Numbered from the stretch's first letter, positions 44,102 to 54,055 are shown. The stretch: 64,000 nucleotides of DNA from an uncultured Pelagimonas sp. (GCF_947498515.1 NZ_CANMKO010000004.1:62001-126000), one strand, 5' to 3'. Notes: generated by a model not told the origin, from the sequence alone. Made by a program: numbers and translations.

Positions 44102-45262
44102 CTAGACGAACGTCAGGTCCGCAACATCAAAGACATTGTCGATCAAAAGCAAGTCCCCCCCGCCAAAGTCGATCTCGATACCGTCTAAATGCGTCCCACC
44201 GCTCGAAAGCGTCGTCACGGTGCTCCATGTATATCCGCTGGTGGCGGACAACCCACCCTGAAGGCGGATTTCGTCGACGCCGACCTCATAGTCAAACACG
44301 CTGTCGCGCCCAGATGCGAAGACAAAGACATCGACCTCACTCAAAGCGCTGCCACCAAACATATCGTCATTGCCTCCGCCGCCATTTAGCGTGTCTTCAC
44401 CGTCCCCACCATCAAGTGTATCCGCATGACGCCCACCTGATAGGCCATCATTCCCCGCGCCACCGGTCAAAAGGTCGGCCCCATTGCCGCCGCTTAGCTG
44501 ATCCTGCCCCGCCTCACCATAAAGCAGATCCGCGCCATCATCGCCGGACAACACATCATTACCCTGCCCACCGGCAAGCGTATCGACACCACTGCCACCG
44601 CTGACGGTATCCGCGCCATATCCGGCATAGACAACATCGTCACCGCCGCCGCCTTCGATGTCGTCATTGCCGTGCCAGCCATACAAAACATCATTGCCTG
44701 CACCGCCAATCACCGTGTCTTGACCATTGCCGCCGTTCAAGGTGTCGGCCCCATCTTGCCCGGCAAGAAAATCATCGTCGTCCCCGCCGCTGAGATCATC
44801 ATCACCGTCACCGCCAAAAAGCGTGTCATCACCCGTTTCGCCATAAAGGGAATCGTCGCCTGTTCCGCCATCTAGAAAATCGTCATAGGTTTGGCTGACA
44901 TCAGAGCCGGGCGCCGTTGAATGGTCGCCCCAAATCTGGTCGTTGCCGCTTCCGCCATATACTGTGTCGGACCCTTGCGATCCGGTGATCACGTCATTGC
45001 CCGACCCGCCATAAACCAAATCCTCGCCGTCACCGGCATCGATGCTATCCGATCCGTTCCCGCCCCAGATCGTGTCATCACCGCCATAGCCAAACAGCAC
45101 ATCATTGCCGCCCCAACCGATATAGTATTCGGCGCTGTTCTCACCGGTCCAGGTGTCGACAGTGTCGGTGCCATGGGTCACGCCTTTGGGATGCACGTAA
45201 ATTGGATGGTCCATATCCAGTTGGAAAAAGGCCGAGGGGTGGGGGAAAATCGTAAAAGGCAT
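44102..45262 (-). CDS. RTX calcium-binding protein, probably secreted
   Basis: A 386-residue protein made mainly of glycine-rich nonapeptide repeats GGxGxDxLx from about residue 48 to 315 ([37 protein letters not shown]), at least fifteen units, which fold as calcium-filled beta rolls. The N-terminal 45 residues have no signal peptide and the C-terminal 70 residues (ending [16 protein letters not shown]) are hydrophobic and acidic, as in type I secretion substrates. No enzyme domain is seen. No type I exporter genes are in the window. ATG 45262 is chosen; a TTG 15 bases earlier is possible. It sits between ftsA and ftsZ. Confidence 0.88.
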   Translation of the reverse strand: MPFTIFPHPSAFFQLDMDHPIYVHPKGVTHGTDTVDTWTGENSAEYYIGWGGNDVLFGYGGDDTIWGGNGSDSIDAGDGEDLVYGGSGNDVITGSQGSDTVYGGSGNDQIWGDHSTAPGSDVSQTYDDFLDGGTGDDSLYGETGDDTLFGGDGDDDLSGGDDDDFLAGQDGADTLNGGNGQDTVIGGAGNDVLYGWHGNDDIEGGGGDDVVYAGYGADTVSGGSGVDTLAGGQGNDVLSGDDGADLLYGEAGQDQLSGGNGADLLTGGAGNDGLSGGRHADTLDGGDGEDTLNGGGGNDDMFGGSALSEVDVFVFASGRDSVFDYEVGVDEIRLQGGLSATSGYTWSTVTTLSSGGTHLDGIEIDFGGGDLLLIDNVFDVADLTFV

Positions 45263-45300
45263 TTCGCAAGCTTTCAAATCGGGCGCATGGGCGACGCATC

Positions 45301-45337
45301 AAAATAAAAGGTCCTCTCAGATAACCTGAAAGGACCT
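45301..45337 (-). terminator. Rho-independent terminator after ftsA
   Basis: AGGTCCT (45309-45315) and AGGACCT (45331-45337) with an inner CAG/CTG pairing; on the minus strand TTTTATTTTG follows. A second hairpin GGAAAACC/GGTTTTCC (45380-45403) lies nearer the ftsA stop. Together they should end the ftsQ-ftsA transcript before the RTX gene. Confidence 0.9.
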
Positions 45338-45414
45338 GTTGAACTCACGCTAGAGCTCTCATTGATGTCAGTCACTTGCGGAAAACCCGACCTCCGGTTT
45401 TCCTGACCTTCGTC

Positions 45415-46743
45415 TTACCAGTTGTCGCGGAACCACTGCACCGCACGCTTCAAACTGCGGGCTGGGTACTTGTCGACCGGAATTTCGAAATCCCACCATT
45501 CGTCCTGCGGATGCGCCGCAAAAAGCGACAGGCCAACAGCCCCGGCAAAACCCGGACCGGTCGCGGCCTGCGGCAGACCATGCACACGCAATGGACGACC
45601 AAGTCGCACCTGATGGCCCAAAATCCGCGAGGCCAATCCATCCAAGCCCGGAATCTGGCTTGCTGCACCGGTCAGCACGATTTGTTGGCTTGGCAAATGG
45701 TCAAAGCCTGCGGCATCCAAACAACCGCGCACCTCTTCGAGGATTTCCTCGACACGCGGCCGCATGATGCCGATCAATTCGGCGCGGCTCACGGTGCGAC
45801 GGTCATGTTCCCAATCGCCGGTTTCGCCACCGGTTTCGATCATTTCGCGGTCATCCATCCCGGTGGCGACAACGCCACCATAAAATGTCTTGATCCGTTC
45901 CGCCGTCGCCGTAGGCACCTGAAGGCCCATGGAAATATCAGACGTAACATGATCGCCGCCCATACGCACCGTATCGGCAAAAATCATGTGTTTCTTCATA
46001 AAGATCGACACACCGGTGCTTCCGCCCCCCATGTCGATACAGGCCGCGCCCAGCTCTTGTTCATCTTCAACCAAAGCCGCAACACCCGCCGCATAGGCCG
46101 AACTTGCCAAACCAGCCAATTCAAGATCACAGCGTTTGACACAATGGGCGATGTTTTGGATCGCCTGCGCATCCACCGTGAGCATGTGCATGTCACAGGC
46201 CAATTCATTGCCGATCTGCCCGCGCGGATCATCAAGACCCGAGCGATGATCCAACGCGAAATTCACCGGCTGCGCATGGAGCACTTCGCGACCATGGCCA
46301 AAGTCCGGCACGTCACAAGAGCTTAGCACACGGGCGACATCTTGTTCATCAACCGTCACACCCATGACATCGACATTGCCCGCCAAACCATAGCTGCGCG
46401 GCCCCGCCCCCGAGAAACAGGCAATCACATGATCAACGCGAATACCGGCCATCTTTTGCGCCGCCTGAACAGCGGTGCGAATGGCGCGTTCGGTTTCACC
46501 CATGCTGGAAATTTCGCCGAATTTGACGCCGCGCGACCGGGTGGTCGCCGCGCCAATAACCCGAAACCCGGATTGCCCGGCCAGCGATCCGATACTGTCG
46601 TCGGTCGGGTCCGATCCATCAAAGCGCAGAACAAGACAGGCAATCTTGGAACTTCCCACGTCCAAAATCGCCACCACCCCGCGTTGCATCGCCGCTTTGC
46701 GCATGTTGCGCATCGCCCGTTGGGATTCGTAAAGCTCGATCAT
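45415..46743 (-). CDS. ftsA: Cell division protein FtsA
   Basis: A 442-residue actin-like ATPase that ties FtsZ to the membrane. ATP-site blocks are VAILDVGSSKIACLVLRF near 25-40, the middle ACIDMGGGSTGVSIFMK, and VLTGAASQIPGLDGLA near 375. The C-terminus is the amphipathic helix SLKRAVQWFRDNW for membrane binding. It starts 6 bases after the ftsQ stop with GAAGAA before the ATG. Confidence 0.97.
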   Translation of the reverse strand: MIELYESQRAMRNMRKAAMQRGVVAILDVGSSKIACLVLRFDGSDPTDDSIGSLAGQSGFRVIGAATTRSRGVKFGEISSMGETERAIRTAVQAAQKMAGIRVDHVIACFSGAGPRSYGLAGNVDVMGVTVDEQDVARVLSSCDVPDFGHGREVLHAQPVNFALDHRSGLDDPRGQIGNELACDMHMLTVDAQAIQNIAHCVKRCDLELAGLASSAYAAGVAALVEDEQELGAACIDMGGGSTGVSIFMKKHMIFADTVRMGGDHVTSDISMGLQVPTATAERIKTFYGGVVATGMDDREMIETGGETGDWEHDRRTVSRAELIGIMRPRVEEILEEVRGCLDAAGFDHLPSQQIVLTGAASQIPGLDGLASRILGHQVRLGRPLRVHGLPQAATGPGFAGAVGLSLFAAHPQDEWWDFEIPVDKYPARSLKRAVQWFRDNW

Positions 46744-46749
46744 TTCTTC

Positions 46750-47634
46750 TTATTCCCCAGCAGCATTGATTGTGTTTGCGGCCCACATGGCCTGAGTTGC
46801 GTCTTGTCCCATGCGAATGGTCGGGCGGCGCGGAAGGCGCAGATCCACCACGATCAAATCGCGAGACAACATTTGAATGGCTTGGTCCATGGCGATGGTG
46901 CGTTCCAGCGCCCGCACCGGATTGTCCTCTGGCAACATGATGCGCTGGCCTTGGTCCAAAACCACATCCCAGCGGCGCGCGCCCATGCGTTCGAACCCCC
47001 GCAGCCGCGCCCGCAACGGGCCGGTCACCTTATATAGGTCAAGCGCTTCGGGAACCGCGTCATGGGCCCCTTCCCCGGCAATCACCGGAAGCATGACATG
47101 TTTGGAACGGGATTTCGCCGGGCCAACCAAAGCCCCGCTGTCATCCAAAAGCTCAAGCCCACGTTCACCACGGCGCAAAACGGCCGGGATACGTTCTTCG
47201 ACTTCGACCTGCAAAACATTGCCCTGACGCACGCGAACCTGCGCGGTTTTCACCGCATGCATGGCGACCACGGTCTCGTGCATCTTGCCAAGATCAAGGT
47301 CAAACGAGCTAATCGGGAAATCAACCGGAAGCGCCAGCCGGATCTGTTCGGCCACGGCGGGCGATGCGCCATCAACGGCCATCAGCTTGACCTGAAACTC
47401 TGGGCGGCTTTCGACGGTTTCGCGCACATCGGCGATCATCTGATTAAACGCAGCGCGGTTGTCGCCGGACGAGGCCCAAAGCGAAACCGCCCCAAAGGCC
47501 ACCGCACAGGGCAATACAACCCGCATGCAAAACCGAAACCCCGGCGTCAGCTTGAGCCGCTCCATTCGGTATTTCAAACGCGAAGGCGCGGGATCGTGCC
47601 GGGCGACTTTGGCTTTACGGTTCAACGGTTGCAT
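46750..47634 (-). CDS. ftsQ: Cell division protein FtsQ
   Basis: A 294-residue bitopic membrane protein: basic cytoplasmic N-terminus, one helix at about 38-55 ([18 protein letters not shown]), then POTRA (about 75-145, [20 protein letters not shown]) and beta domains. It recruits later division proteins. The ATG at 47634 ([12 protein letters not shown]) lies inside the end of ddl, overlapping by 13 bases; a start at 47661 is an alternative. Confidence 0.93.
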   Translation of the reverse strand: MQPLNRKAKVARHDPAPSRLKYRMERLKLTPGFRFCMRVVLPCAVAFGAVSLWASSGDNRAAFNQMIADVRETVESRPEFQVKLMAVDGASPAVAEQIRLALPVDFPISSFDLDLGKMHETVVAMHAVKTAQVRVRQGNVLQVEVEERIPAVLRRGERGLELLDDSGALVGPAKSRSKHVMLPVIAGEGAHDAVPEALDLYKVTGPLRARLRGFERMGARRWDVVLDQGQRIMLPEDNPVRALERTIAMDQAIQMLSRDLIVVDLRLPRRPTIRMGQDATQAMWAANTINAAGE

Positions 47635-48536
47635 GAGGCATCCTCCACCATCCAGGCACAAAGCTGACCAAAGCTCACCCCAACCGCCTGCGCCTGTTCA
47701 GGCGAAAGCGACGTTGGCGTCATGCCCGGCTGCGTATTGGTCTCCAAAAGGATCAAACCATCGATCCCCTTGCTGTCATCCCACCGAAAATCCGTACGGC
47801 TCACACCGCGACAGCCCAAGGCGTCATGCGCACGCAACGCATAATCAAGACAGGCGGCGGTTATCTCTTCGGGAAGTTCGGCCGGGCACACATGGCGCGA
47901 CCCGCCTTCTTTGTATTTGGCGTCATAGTCATACCAACCATCGGTCAAAATATCGGTCACCGCCAGAGCGCGATCGCCCATCACGGTTGTCGTCAATTCA
48001 CGACCCGGCACAAAGGCCTCGACCATGACTGTTTCGGGCATATCATCGGACAATTTCGGCGGGCTGTTGGCCGCTTCATTAACGAGGTAAACGCCAACCG
48101 ACGACCCTTCGTTATAGGGTTTAACCACATAGGGAGGCGCCAAAACATGCCCTGCCTCAACCTCGGCCTTCCCGGCCAAAACACTCTCGGCCACCGGCAA
48201 ACCAGCGGCGCGGTAAATCTCTTTGGTGCGCTCTTTGTCCATCGCAAGGGCAGAGGCAAGAACCCCGGAATGGCTATAGGGCAACCCCATCCATTCCAAA
48301 ATACCCTGCACACAACCATCTTCACCCCAACGGCCGTGCAACGCATTAAAAACAACATCCGGCTGAACAGCTTGAAGGCGAGCGACCAAATCGGCCCCCG
48401 CATCAATCTCTACAACCTCATAACCTTCGCCCGTCAAAGCAGCAGCGCATTCCTGCCCGGATGACAGAGAGACTTCGCGTTCCGCAGAAGGCCCACCCAT
48501 CAACACCGCTACTTTCGGGAGTGTCCTGCTCGACAT
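47622..48536 (-). CDS. ddl: D-alanine-D-alanine ligase
   Basis: A 304-residue ATP-grasp ligase making D-Ala-D-Ala for the peptidoglycan stem. Family blocks are [17 protein letters not shown] at the N-terminus, [32 protein letters not shown] and [17 protein letters not shown] at the end. It is type DdlB by position. The about 140 bases to murB hold no gene. Confidence 0.96.
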   Translation of the reverse strand: MSSRTLPKVAVLMGGPSAEREVSLSSGQECAAALTGEGYEVVEIDAGADLVARLQAVQPDVVFNALHGRWGEDGCVQGILEWMGLPYSHSGVLASALAMDKERTKEIYRAAGLPVAESVLAGKAEVEAGHVLAPPYVVKPYNEGSSVGVYLVNEAANSPPKLSDDMPETVMVEAFVPGRELTTTVMGDRALAVTDILTDGWYDYDAKYKEGGSRHVCPAELPEEITAACLDYALRAHDALGCRGVSRTDFRWDDSKGIDGLILLETNTQPGMTPTSLSPEQAQAVGVSFGQLCAWMVEDASCNR

Positions 48537-48679
48537 CCCAGTACCGCCTCATTTACATGGGGTTTATCCCTTTTCGGGCTTTCCCCTAAATTATTATATA
48601 CGACCTGCCTGTGGCCGTTTCATGTGGGTATCCGTCGCGTGGGCGTTGCCTTGTGGCCTATCCCTTGGACCTGCGTCCA

Positions 48680-49606
48680 TTATTGCGCCGGTTCACCAAC
48701 CCGCATAATTTCCCATACTAGCTCTATTTGACTCTTTTGGAAAACCCTTTTTCGCACTTCTTCCCCTAATGATTCGAGATCGGCCGCCGTGGCCCCGCCA
48801 GTGTTGACCAAAAAGTTCGAATGCATCGGGCTCATCTGGGCACCACCAATGGTTGCGCCGCGCATGCCCGCGTCGTCAATCACCTTCCACGCCTTTAGCT
48901 CATGGCTATCATCCGCCTTGCCGGTGCTGGAAAAACCCGCCGGATTGCGGAATGTGCTGCCGGCTGTGCGGTCTTTGGTTGGCTGAGTTTCATCGCGCTT
49001 TTTCAACTGCGCTGTCATTCGGGCGTCCAATTCCTCTGGATCGCCCGCCACACCCTCAAACACCGCCTCAACAATCACCCAGCCCTCGGGCAAATCGGTT
49101 TGACGATACTGAAAATTCAAATCCTCGGCTGTGAGCGTGACAAGCTCTCCGTCCCGCGTCACCGCCTTGGCGCTAACGAAATGATCCGCCACATAGGACC
49201 CATAGCAGCCCGCGTTCATCCGCACCGCACCGCCAATCGCACCGGGAATGGTGCGCAAAAACGTAAGATCAACACCCGCAGCGGCCGCCTTGCGCGCCAC
49301 ATGCGCATCCAGCGCCGCAACACCGGCGGTCACACGATTGCCCTCAACCTCGATATGGTTAAAACCCCGCCCCATGCGGATCACAACGGCGCGAATGCCG
49401 CCATCGCGCACGATGAGGTTTGACCCAACGCCCATCGGAAACACCGCAATGTCGGGGGATAAGGATTTTAGAAAATCCTTGAGATCGTCAAGATCAGCCG
49501 GTTGAAACAAAGCATCCGCCGGTCCGCCAACCCGCAACCAGGTCAGGTCATTCAACACACGATCAGGCGTCAGACGCCCCCGCACCACAGGGAATTCAAC
49601 AGTCAT
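48680..49606 (-). CDS. murB: UDP-N-acetylenolpyruvoylglucosamine reductase
   Basis: A 308-residue flavoenzyme forming UDP-MurNAc. FAD site [34 protein letters not shown], catalytic serine in GSTFRNPAG, and C-terminal Glu in [14 protein letters not shown] 49606 is chosen with GGTGGTT ahead; GTG 49615 is in frame too. In most relatives it lies directly behind murC and DUF2484; here an extra gene and a repeat-bearing gap lie between. Confidence 0.95.
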   Translation of the reverse strand: MTVEFPVVRGRLTPDRVLNDLTWLRVGGPADALFQPADLDDLKDFLKSLSPDIAVFPMGVGSNLIVRDGGIRAVVIRMGRGFNHIEVEGNRVTAGVAALDAHVARKAAAAGVDLTFLRTIPGAIGGAVRMNAGCYGSYVADHFVSAKAVTRDGELVTLTAEDLNFQYRQTDLPEGWVIVEAVFEGVAGDPEELDARMTAQLKKRDETQPTKDRTAGSTFRNPAGFSSTGKADDSHELKAWKVIDDAGMRGATIGGAQMSPMHSNFLVNTGGATAADLESLGEEVRKRVFQKSQIELVWEIMRVGEPAQ

Positions 49607-50021
49607 AGTAACCACCGCTCATTTTTGTTCGGTGTACGACAAGCCAGAACAAGGATCAACGGCCCCCGCCCCCTCAGCAATATCGCGCCCGACACGGGTT
49701 GGGCGCAATCGTCGCAATCTGACGTTTCAGGAACTACTCCAATCCCCATTCCAACTCGCAATAGAGAAGAAACAAAGGGCAGCGCCTGACCCTGGGTGGG
49801 CGCGACCACTCAAGTTAAATCCACGCCACATCAGCACAAACTTCCTTGGTGTGATGCGAAACATCAAGAATGCGCCCTCCCATGGGGAGGGTCAGGCGCA
49901 GCCCGGCACAAGGCCGGACGAGACATATGCCAATCGAATGCCGCACCCAATCCACGATATCACACCCGAAATGGGGTGGGCGGCGGTTCGGGCGCAATCG
50001 TCGCAAGGCGACGATGATGAA
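49607..50021. other. Repeat-bearing gap upstream of murB
   Basis: About 415 bases without a convincing gene. GGGCGCAATCGTCGCAA occurs twice in direct orientation (49701-49717 and 49990-50006). GCGCCTGACCCT (49782-49793) and AGGGTCAGGCGC (49888-49899) are perfect 12-bp inverted repeats. CCCTCCC-ATG-GGGAGGG (49875-49891) is a further hairpin. A minus-strand frame of 68 codons (49603-49809) overlaps the murB start but looks unlike any known protein. Confidence 0.6.
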
Positions 50022-51578
50022 CTAAAAGGCCAGTTTCAGAATGGCTTGCACGGCCGCCGCGATTTGTTCCGAATAGACAACCGCACCAACAGCCGCGCTG
50101 GCAGCCGCGGATTTCTTGCCAATAGACGCCAATCCCCCAACGATCCGATCTACTTTTTCAACCAACTCGCCTGTTTCATCCATAACAGACTTTAGGTTTT
50201 GATACCGCGCCGCAATCCAAACACTCATCACACGTCCTGCGACCCGTGTCGTTGCCCATACCCTCATTGCACGCGATTGCCCCGGCAACACCATAAGGTC
50301 AGCCGCCTCTTTGGTTTCGGCTGCCAAAGCAGGTTCCATCACCTCAGCAACAGCATAAGCCGCAAGGTTCAACACCGCTTGCGCTTCATCGTCGACGATA
50401 TCCGCTTCTGTCACCGGTTCCGAAGTTACCTTAAGAACCGCAGGTTCATCCGCCAATGTATTGGTAACCTCAACCAGTGCGGTTTCCACCAAACCAACAA
50501 CGGGTTCCTGCGCATCATTGGGGCATCCCCCTGACGCAATATTTCCCTTTAACAAGGCGAGTGCGGACCGCGCATTGTTCCAAACCATGGCGGCGTTTTC
50601 GCGATGAGTATCTACCGCATTGGAAATCAAAAACATCTCGCCACGCAATGCACCACTTAGGTTGCCCGAGACATCAACAAGTCCCCGCAACTCGGTAAGC
50701 CGTTGCACTGCAAATTCAAGCCTGTCTGGCCGAGCCACCTCGGCCACGCTTGCCTCAAAGACGTCTGTTTCCGGGTTGTAGTTAATCTTTTCGCGTTCAA
50801 GGCCTGCTTTCAAATGCGCTTGCCAAATCTCATTGATCCGCTTGTTCGCGTCCTCTTCATCCTCCCAAACCTCATTGGGAAGCAAAGCTATCTCAACCAT
50901 CATCGGGCTGTCGGCGGCTGGGGCGGTGCCGTTTAGCAATCCGTTGTACCAGTTGATCCAAAAGGCCCAAGCATCGGATTGGCCACTCTCTTGCAGGATG
51001 GTTTGAACAGCCGTCCACTTTTCTTGTACCGGCGAGGTTTCAGCCCATAACGGCCTCTTAGCCCTTGCGTCGGAAGACACAAGTTTCTCCGCATCCGATT
51101 GGAAGTTTCGCCACATCGTGGCGGCGTCGGCGGCGCGGGCGGTAGCGTCGGCGGCGCGGGCGGTGGCGTCGGCGGCGAAGGAGGCGGTGGCGGCGAAGGA
51201 GGCGGCGGCGGCGCGGGCGGTGGCGTCGGCGGCGAAGGAGGCGGTGGCGGCGGCGGCGGTGGTGGCGGCGAAGGAGGCGGCGGCGGCGGCGAAGGAGGCG
51301 GCGGCGGCTTTCCTGATATCCTCGGTTGGCACAATGGCGGCAACCGAGGATATCAAAAGACTGCGTAGAATTGGCAGGGCTGTCAAATCACCTTTGCGTG
51401 CCCGATCGGATGTCAGCGTCCACTCCCACCAAATCGGCAAAACCCGCGCCGCCGCGCGAAATGCCAATGTCACCGCAATGCGCCGGGCGCGGGCCTGCTC
51501 CTCTTCCGTGTCTTGCGGAAGGGCGTTTAGCCAAGCCTCGAGGCTCTCACGATCTTTGATATCTGCAATCTCAACCAT
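50022..51578 (-). CDS. Hypothetical protein with alanine-rich 7-residue repeats
   Basis: A 518-residue protein starting MVEIADIKDRESLEAWLNALPQDTEEEQARA. Residues 91-154 are low complexity with heptads such as ADATARA and AAAASFA, encoded by a 21-bp-like tandem array. The rest is mixed helical with tryptophans (WAFWINWYNGLL) and a hydrophobic C-terminus (AAASAAVGAVVYSEQIAAAVQAIL) that could enter a membrane. No known domain recognised. It sits inside the murC-murB interval, where it is not part of the usual cluster. Confidence 0.8.
   Translation of the reverse strand: MVEIADIKDRESLEAWLNALPQDTEEEQARARRIAVTLAFRAAARVLPIWWEWTLTSDRARKGDLTALPILRSLLISSVAAIVPTEDIRKAAAASFAAAAASFAATTAAAATASFAADATARAAAASFAATASFAADATARAADATARAADAATMWRNFQSDAEKLVSSDARAKRPLWAETSPVQEKWTAVQTILQESGQSDAWAFWINWYNGLLNGTAPAADSPMMVEIALLPNEVWEDEEDANKRINEIWQAHLKAGLEREKINYNPETDVFEASVAEVARPDRLEFAVQRLTELRGLVDVSGNLSGALRGEMFLISNAVDTHRENAAMVWNNARSALALLKGNIASGGCPNDAQEPVVGLVETALVEVTNTLADEPAVLKVTSEPVTEADIVDDEAQAVLNLAAYAVAEVMEPALAAETKEAADLMVLPGQSRAMRVWATTRVAGRVMSVWIAARYQNLKSVMDETGELVEKVDRIVGGLASIGKKSAAASAAVGAVVYSEQIAAAVQAILKLAF
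51117..51308 (-). repeat. In-frame tandem repeat array
   Basis: Degenerate units of about 21 bp built from GGCGGCGAAGGAGGC and GCGTCGGCGGCGCGGGC (plus strand). They encode the alanine heptads of the 50022-51578 protein; because units are multiples of three, copy-number change keeps the frame. Confidence 0.75.
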
Positions 51579-51716
51579 CGCGGGTAAGATGGCGGGTTAT
51601 GGGGTGCTGTGCAAGGTGGTATGACGCGGCAGAGCGTCACTTTCGGCGTCCAAAAAATCACAAGGCAATCTCTACCAAACTCGAGGTGTTTTGTACCGAT
51701 TGGCGGTTAACGCGGC

Positions 51717-51983
51717 TTAACACATTTCGCGAGGGCGCAGGTTTGCCACCCCTGCCCCGATCAATGTTGCGATCAAGCTTGGCGTCACGACGAATAGCCC
51801 CACCAGCGTGTAAATCACCCCGTCTAAACCCGGCACGGTGACCTCTTTGAACAAGAGCAAGCCGCCAAGTGCGACAAGCAATCCGGCATAGCCCCATGTC
51901 ACATCAGACCGGCAGGCGCGCACCGGTGCGTAGCCCAAAATCAGGCCCATTAGAAAAGCGAAAAATGGTATCATCAAAAGCAT
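51717..51983 (-). CDS. DUF2484 membrane protein
   Basis: An 88-residue protein with three membrane helices (start MLLMIPFFAFLMGLILGYAP; then WGYAGLLVALGGLLLF; then IYTLVGLFVVTPSLIATLIGAG). DUF2484 proteins occupy the murC-murB interval in Rhodobacterales, so this supports both the lineage call and the ancestral order. Function unknown. Confidence 0.85.
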   Translation of the reverse strand: MLLMIPFFAFLMGLILGYAPVRACRSDVTWGYAGLLVALGGLLLFKEVTVPGLDGVIYTLVGLFVVTPSLIATLIGAGVANLRPREMC

Positions 51984-52127
51984 GGCTAATCCCCCGATTG
52001 CACCAGTTTAAGATGGGCGGGGTTTAGGGGGAAAACCAGTGGGGAATTCCCCACTTTGATGCAGAGACCTTGTGCAAATCTGCATAGGACCCTGTTTTAA
52101 AGGCCATTCCGGGCGGCTGATCGTGGC

Positions 52128-52388
52128 TTAGTTCGGGTCCGGACGGCTTATCAGCCTCTTGATCCACGCAAAAAGGTATCGCACCGGCCAGCGCAGAACG
52201 CTCATCCCGGCGGCCAGAAAGATCAACCCGATCCAGGGACCGTTTTGATAGGTGACATAGCCCAACAACGGAATGCCAACCGCGATCAGCCCATAGGCGC
52301 GCGACCACATGTTGTCTTTGGACGGGATCATACCCAACACATTGGCGATGATGAGCCAAAGGAAGGCGAGGATCAAAGAAAGTGACAT
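52128..52388 (-). CDS. Small hypothetical membrane protein
   Basis: An 86-residue protein with three hydrophobic segments (SLILAFLWLIIANVLGMIP; AYGLIAVGIPLLGYVTY; GPWIGLIFLAAGMSVL) and a basic C-terminal tail. I do not recognise the family. It lies 64 bases after the next small membrane gene on the same strand. Confidence 0.7.
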   Translation of the reverse strand: MSLSLILAFLWLIIANVLGMIPSKDNMWSRAYGLIAVGIPLLGYVTYQNGPWIGLIFLAAGMSVLRWPVRYLFAWIKRLISRPDPN

Positions 52389-52452
52389 ATCCTACTCCGC
52401 TGGCCCCCAAGGCGCTTTGACAATGCCGCAAAAGGCGGTGTCGCGCAAGGGG

Positions 52453-52689
52453 TTAACGGCTAGCCCGGTCTTTCCATGTGGCCCCGAACATTGTGCCCAA
52501 GATGCCGCCGATCAAGATGGCAACAGCCGCAACAATCGCAATCGGCATGAGGCCACTAAAGCCAAGAATAACAATACAAATTGCGGCAAGGATCACCAAA
52601 CCCATGCCGATCTTGCCCCCCGCGATACGCGCCAAGATCACGCTAACGATAAAGGACAGCACAAGGAGTGTGGCAAGCGTTCCAAACAT
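52453..52689 (-). CDS. Small hypothetical membrane protein
   Basis: A 78-residue protein with three hydrophobic helices (start MFGTLATLLVLSFIVSVILA; then GLVILAAICIVILGFSG; then AIVAAVAILIGGILGTMFG) and a short basic end. It begins 11 bases after the APC permease stop, so the two are probably co-transcribed. No family recognised. Confidence 0.75.
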   Translation of the reverse strand: MFGTLATLLVLSFIVSVILARIAGGKIGMGLVILAAICIVILGFSGLMPIAIVAAVAILIGGILGTMFGATWKDRASR

Positions 52690-52700
52690 TTCTGGGCCTT

Positions 52701-53876
52701 TTAACTAAGGAAATTTCCGACCAATGCGGCCAAAGACAGGATCAAACCCAGACATGGCACATACATTGGGACGTTGAAAGGTCCATCCACACCCCGTCGT
52801 TTCACCGCGATCAGCGCCGCGTTGACCAGTACAAAGACCGCCAGCAACACCGCAGACGTCGTTTCGGCCAAAACCGCCACGGGCAATAAAACGGCGCCCA
52901 ACATGACCGACCCGCCGACAAGAACACTGGCCAATGCGGGTGTGCCAAACCGCGGATGGGCATGGTGGAAGACGGCCAAGGCCGGGGTGCGTTTGCCCAA
53001 CCCAAAGAGCACGCGGCTTGCCATGACGATCTGAGCCAGCACGCCGTTTAGCGCCGCAAAGACTGCAATCGCAGCGAGGAAACGCCCGTCACCGCCGGTG
53101 GCTGTGGACCAAACCAGTGCCAAGGGTTGTTCAGAACCGGCCAATTGGTCCGGGGCAACCGCCCGCAACGCCGCCCAAACCACCAATGCATAAAGGGTTG
53201 AGGTGATGATTAGGGATAGCAAGATGGCGCGCGGCATGGTGCGGGTCGGATCGCGGACCTCTTCGGCCATGTTGACGATGTCTTCGAAACCGATAAAGGC
53301 GAAAAACGCCAACATAGCCCCGGCCCCGATCCCGGCCCAAGGCACTGCTCCGCCAATTTGGGCAACCGGTTCGCTTGTTGCTCCGGCCCAGACAACAAGG
53401 GCAAGGCCAATGACTTCGATGGCGGTGAATAGCGCGGCGAGGCTTAGGCTTTCCATCACGCCGACAATCGCAACAGCGGTAAGAACAAGGCCCATTGCGA
53501 TGACGGCCCAGACCAGAGGAATATCAACCAGGCCAAGCAAATACCCCGCGCCGCCGCGCAGCACCGCCGCGGCCGAGATCGTGCCGGCGACGACAATGGC
53601 CAGACCGACCAAAACCGCCAAGGTGTCTGATCGAAAACCTTCGCCGACATAGGCCGCTTCGCCCGCAGCTTCGGGAATGCGGGTGCTGAATTCGGCATAA
53701 GACAGGGCGGTGGGGGCCGCGATTAACCCCGCCAAAAGAAAGGAATACGGGGCCCATTGCCCGGCGACCCCGGCAACTGCGCCGACCAAAACGTAAATTC
53801 CGGCTCCGACCATGACACCCACGCCATAGGCGACGAGCAATGGTAATCCGATACGGCGTTTGAGCTGTTCTGACAT
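52701..53876 (-). CDS. APC-family amino-acid permease
   Basis: A 391-residue inner membrane protein with about eleven helices and the APC start VAYGVGVMVGAGIYVLVGAVAG (unwound helix 1, GAGIY). FIGFEDIVNMAEEVRDPTRTMPRAI in helix 6 and its loop is diagnostic of the family. It is shorter than the usual 430-500, lacking one or more C-terminal helices. Substrate unknown. It starts its own transcript after the murC terminator. Confidence 0.92.
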   Translation of the reverse strand: MSEQLKRRIGLPLLVAYGVGVMVGAGIYVLVGAVAGVAGQWAPYSFLLAGLIAAPTALSYAEFSTRIPEAAGEAAYVGEGFRSDTLAVLVGLAIVVAGTISAAAVLRGGAGYLLGLVDIPLVWAVIAMGLVLTAVAIVGVMESLSLAALFTAIEVIGLALVVWAGATSEPVAQIGGAVPWAGIGAGAMLAFFAFIGFEDIVNMAEEVRDPTRTMPRAILLSLIITSTLYALVVWAALRAVAPDQLAGSEQPLALVWSTATGGDGRFLAAIAVFAALNGVLAQIVMASRVLFGLGKRTPALAVFHHAHPRFGTPALASVLVGGSVMLGAVLLPVAVLAETTSAVLLAVFVLVNAALIAVKRRGVDGPFNVPMYVPCLGLILSLAALVGNFLS

Positions 53877-54016
53877 AATGCACCCTGGTCTTTTCGACCC
53901 TATTATTCGGTGAAGACCGGGCCGTTCTTTGACACATCACAAGTCCCGCATGAAACGTGGCGTCAGAACGTGGTTTGGATGGGGATACAAGTTCGGTTCT
54001 GCAGTATTACCCCCAC

Positions 54017-54055
54017 AAAAAGTCAAAACCCGCAGGTCTTGAAAGTCCTGCGGGT
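54017..54055 (-). terminator. Rho-independent terminator of murC
   Basis: ACCCGCAGG (54028-54036) pairs with CCTGCGGGT (54047-54055); on the minus strand it is followed by TTTTGACTTTTTG. It lies 32 bases after the murC stop. Confidence 0.93.

Noticed and set aside
44150-45200. CRISPR-like periodicity in the RTX gene
   Set aside because: The 27-bp period comes from the nonapeptide codons, units are not identical, and there are no spacers.
49603-49809. A 68-codon minus-strand frame overlapping the murB start
   Set aside because: No ribosome site, no recognisable family, and it includes one copy of the 17-bp repeat found in non-coding DNA; kept only as a note in the gap entry.
51099-51624. Glycine- or alanine-rich plus-strand frames opposite the repeat array
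   Set aside because: They are produced by the GGC-rich tandem repeats; all frames stay open there. The minus-strand frame alone extends to a full protein.
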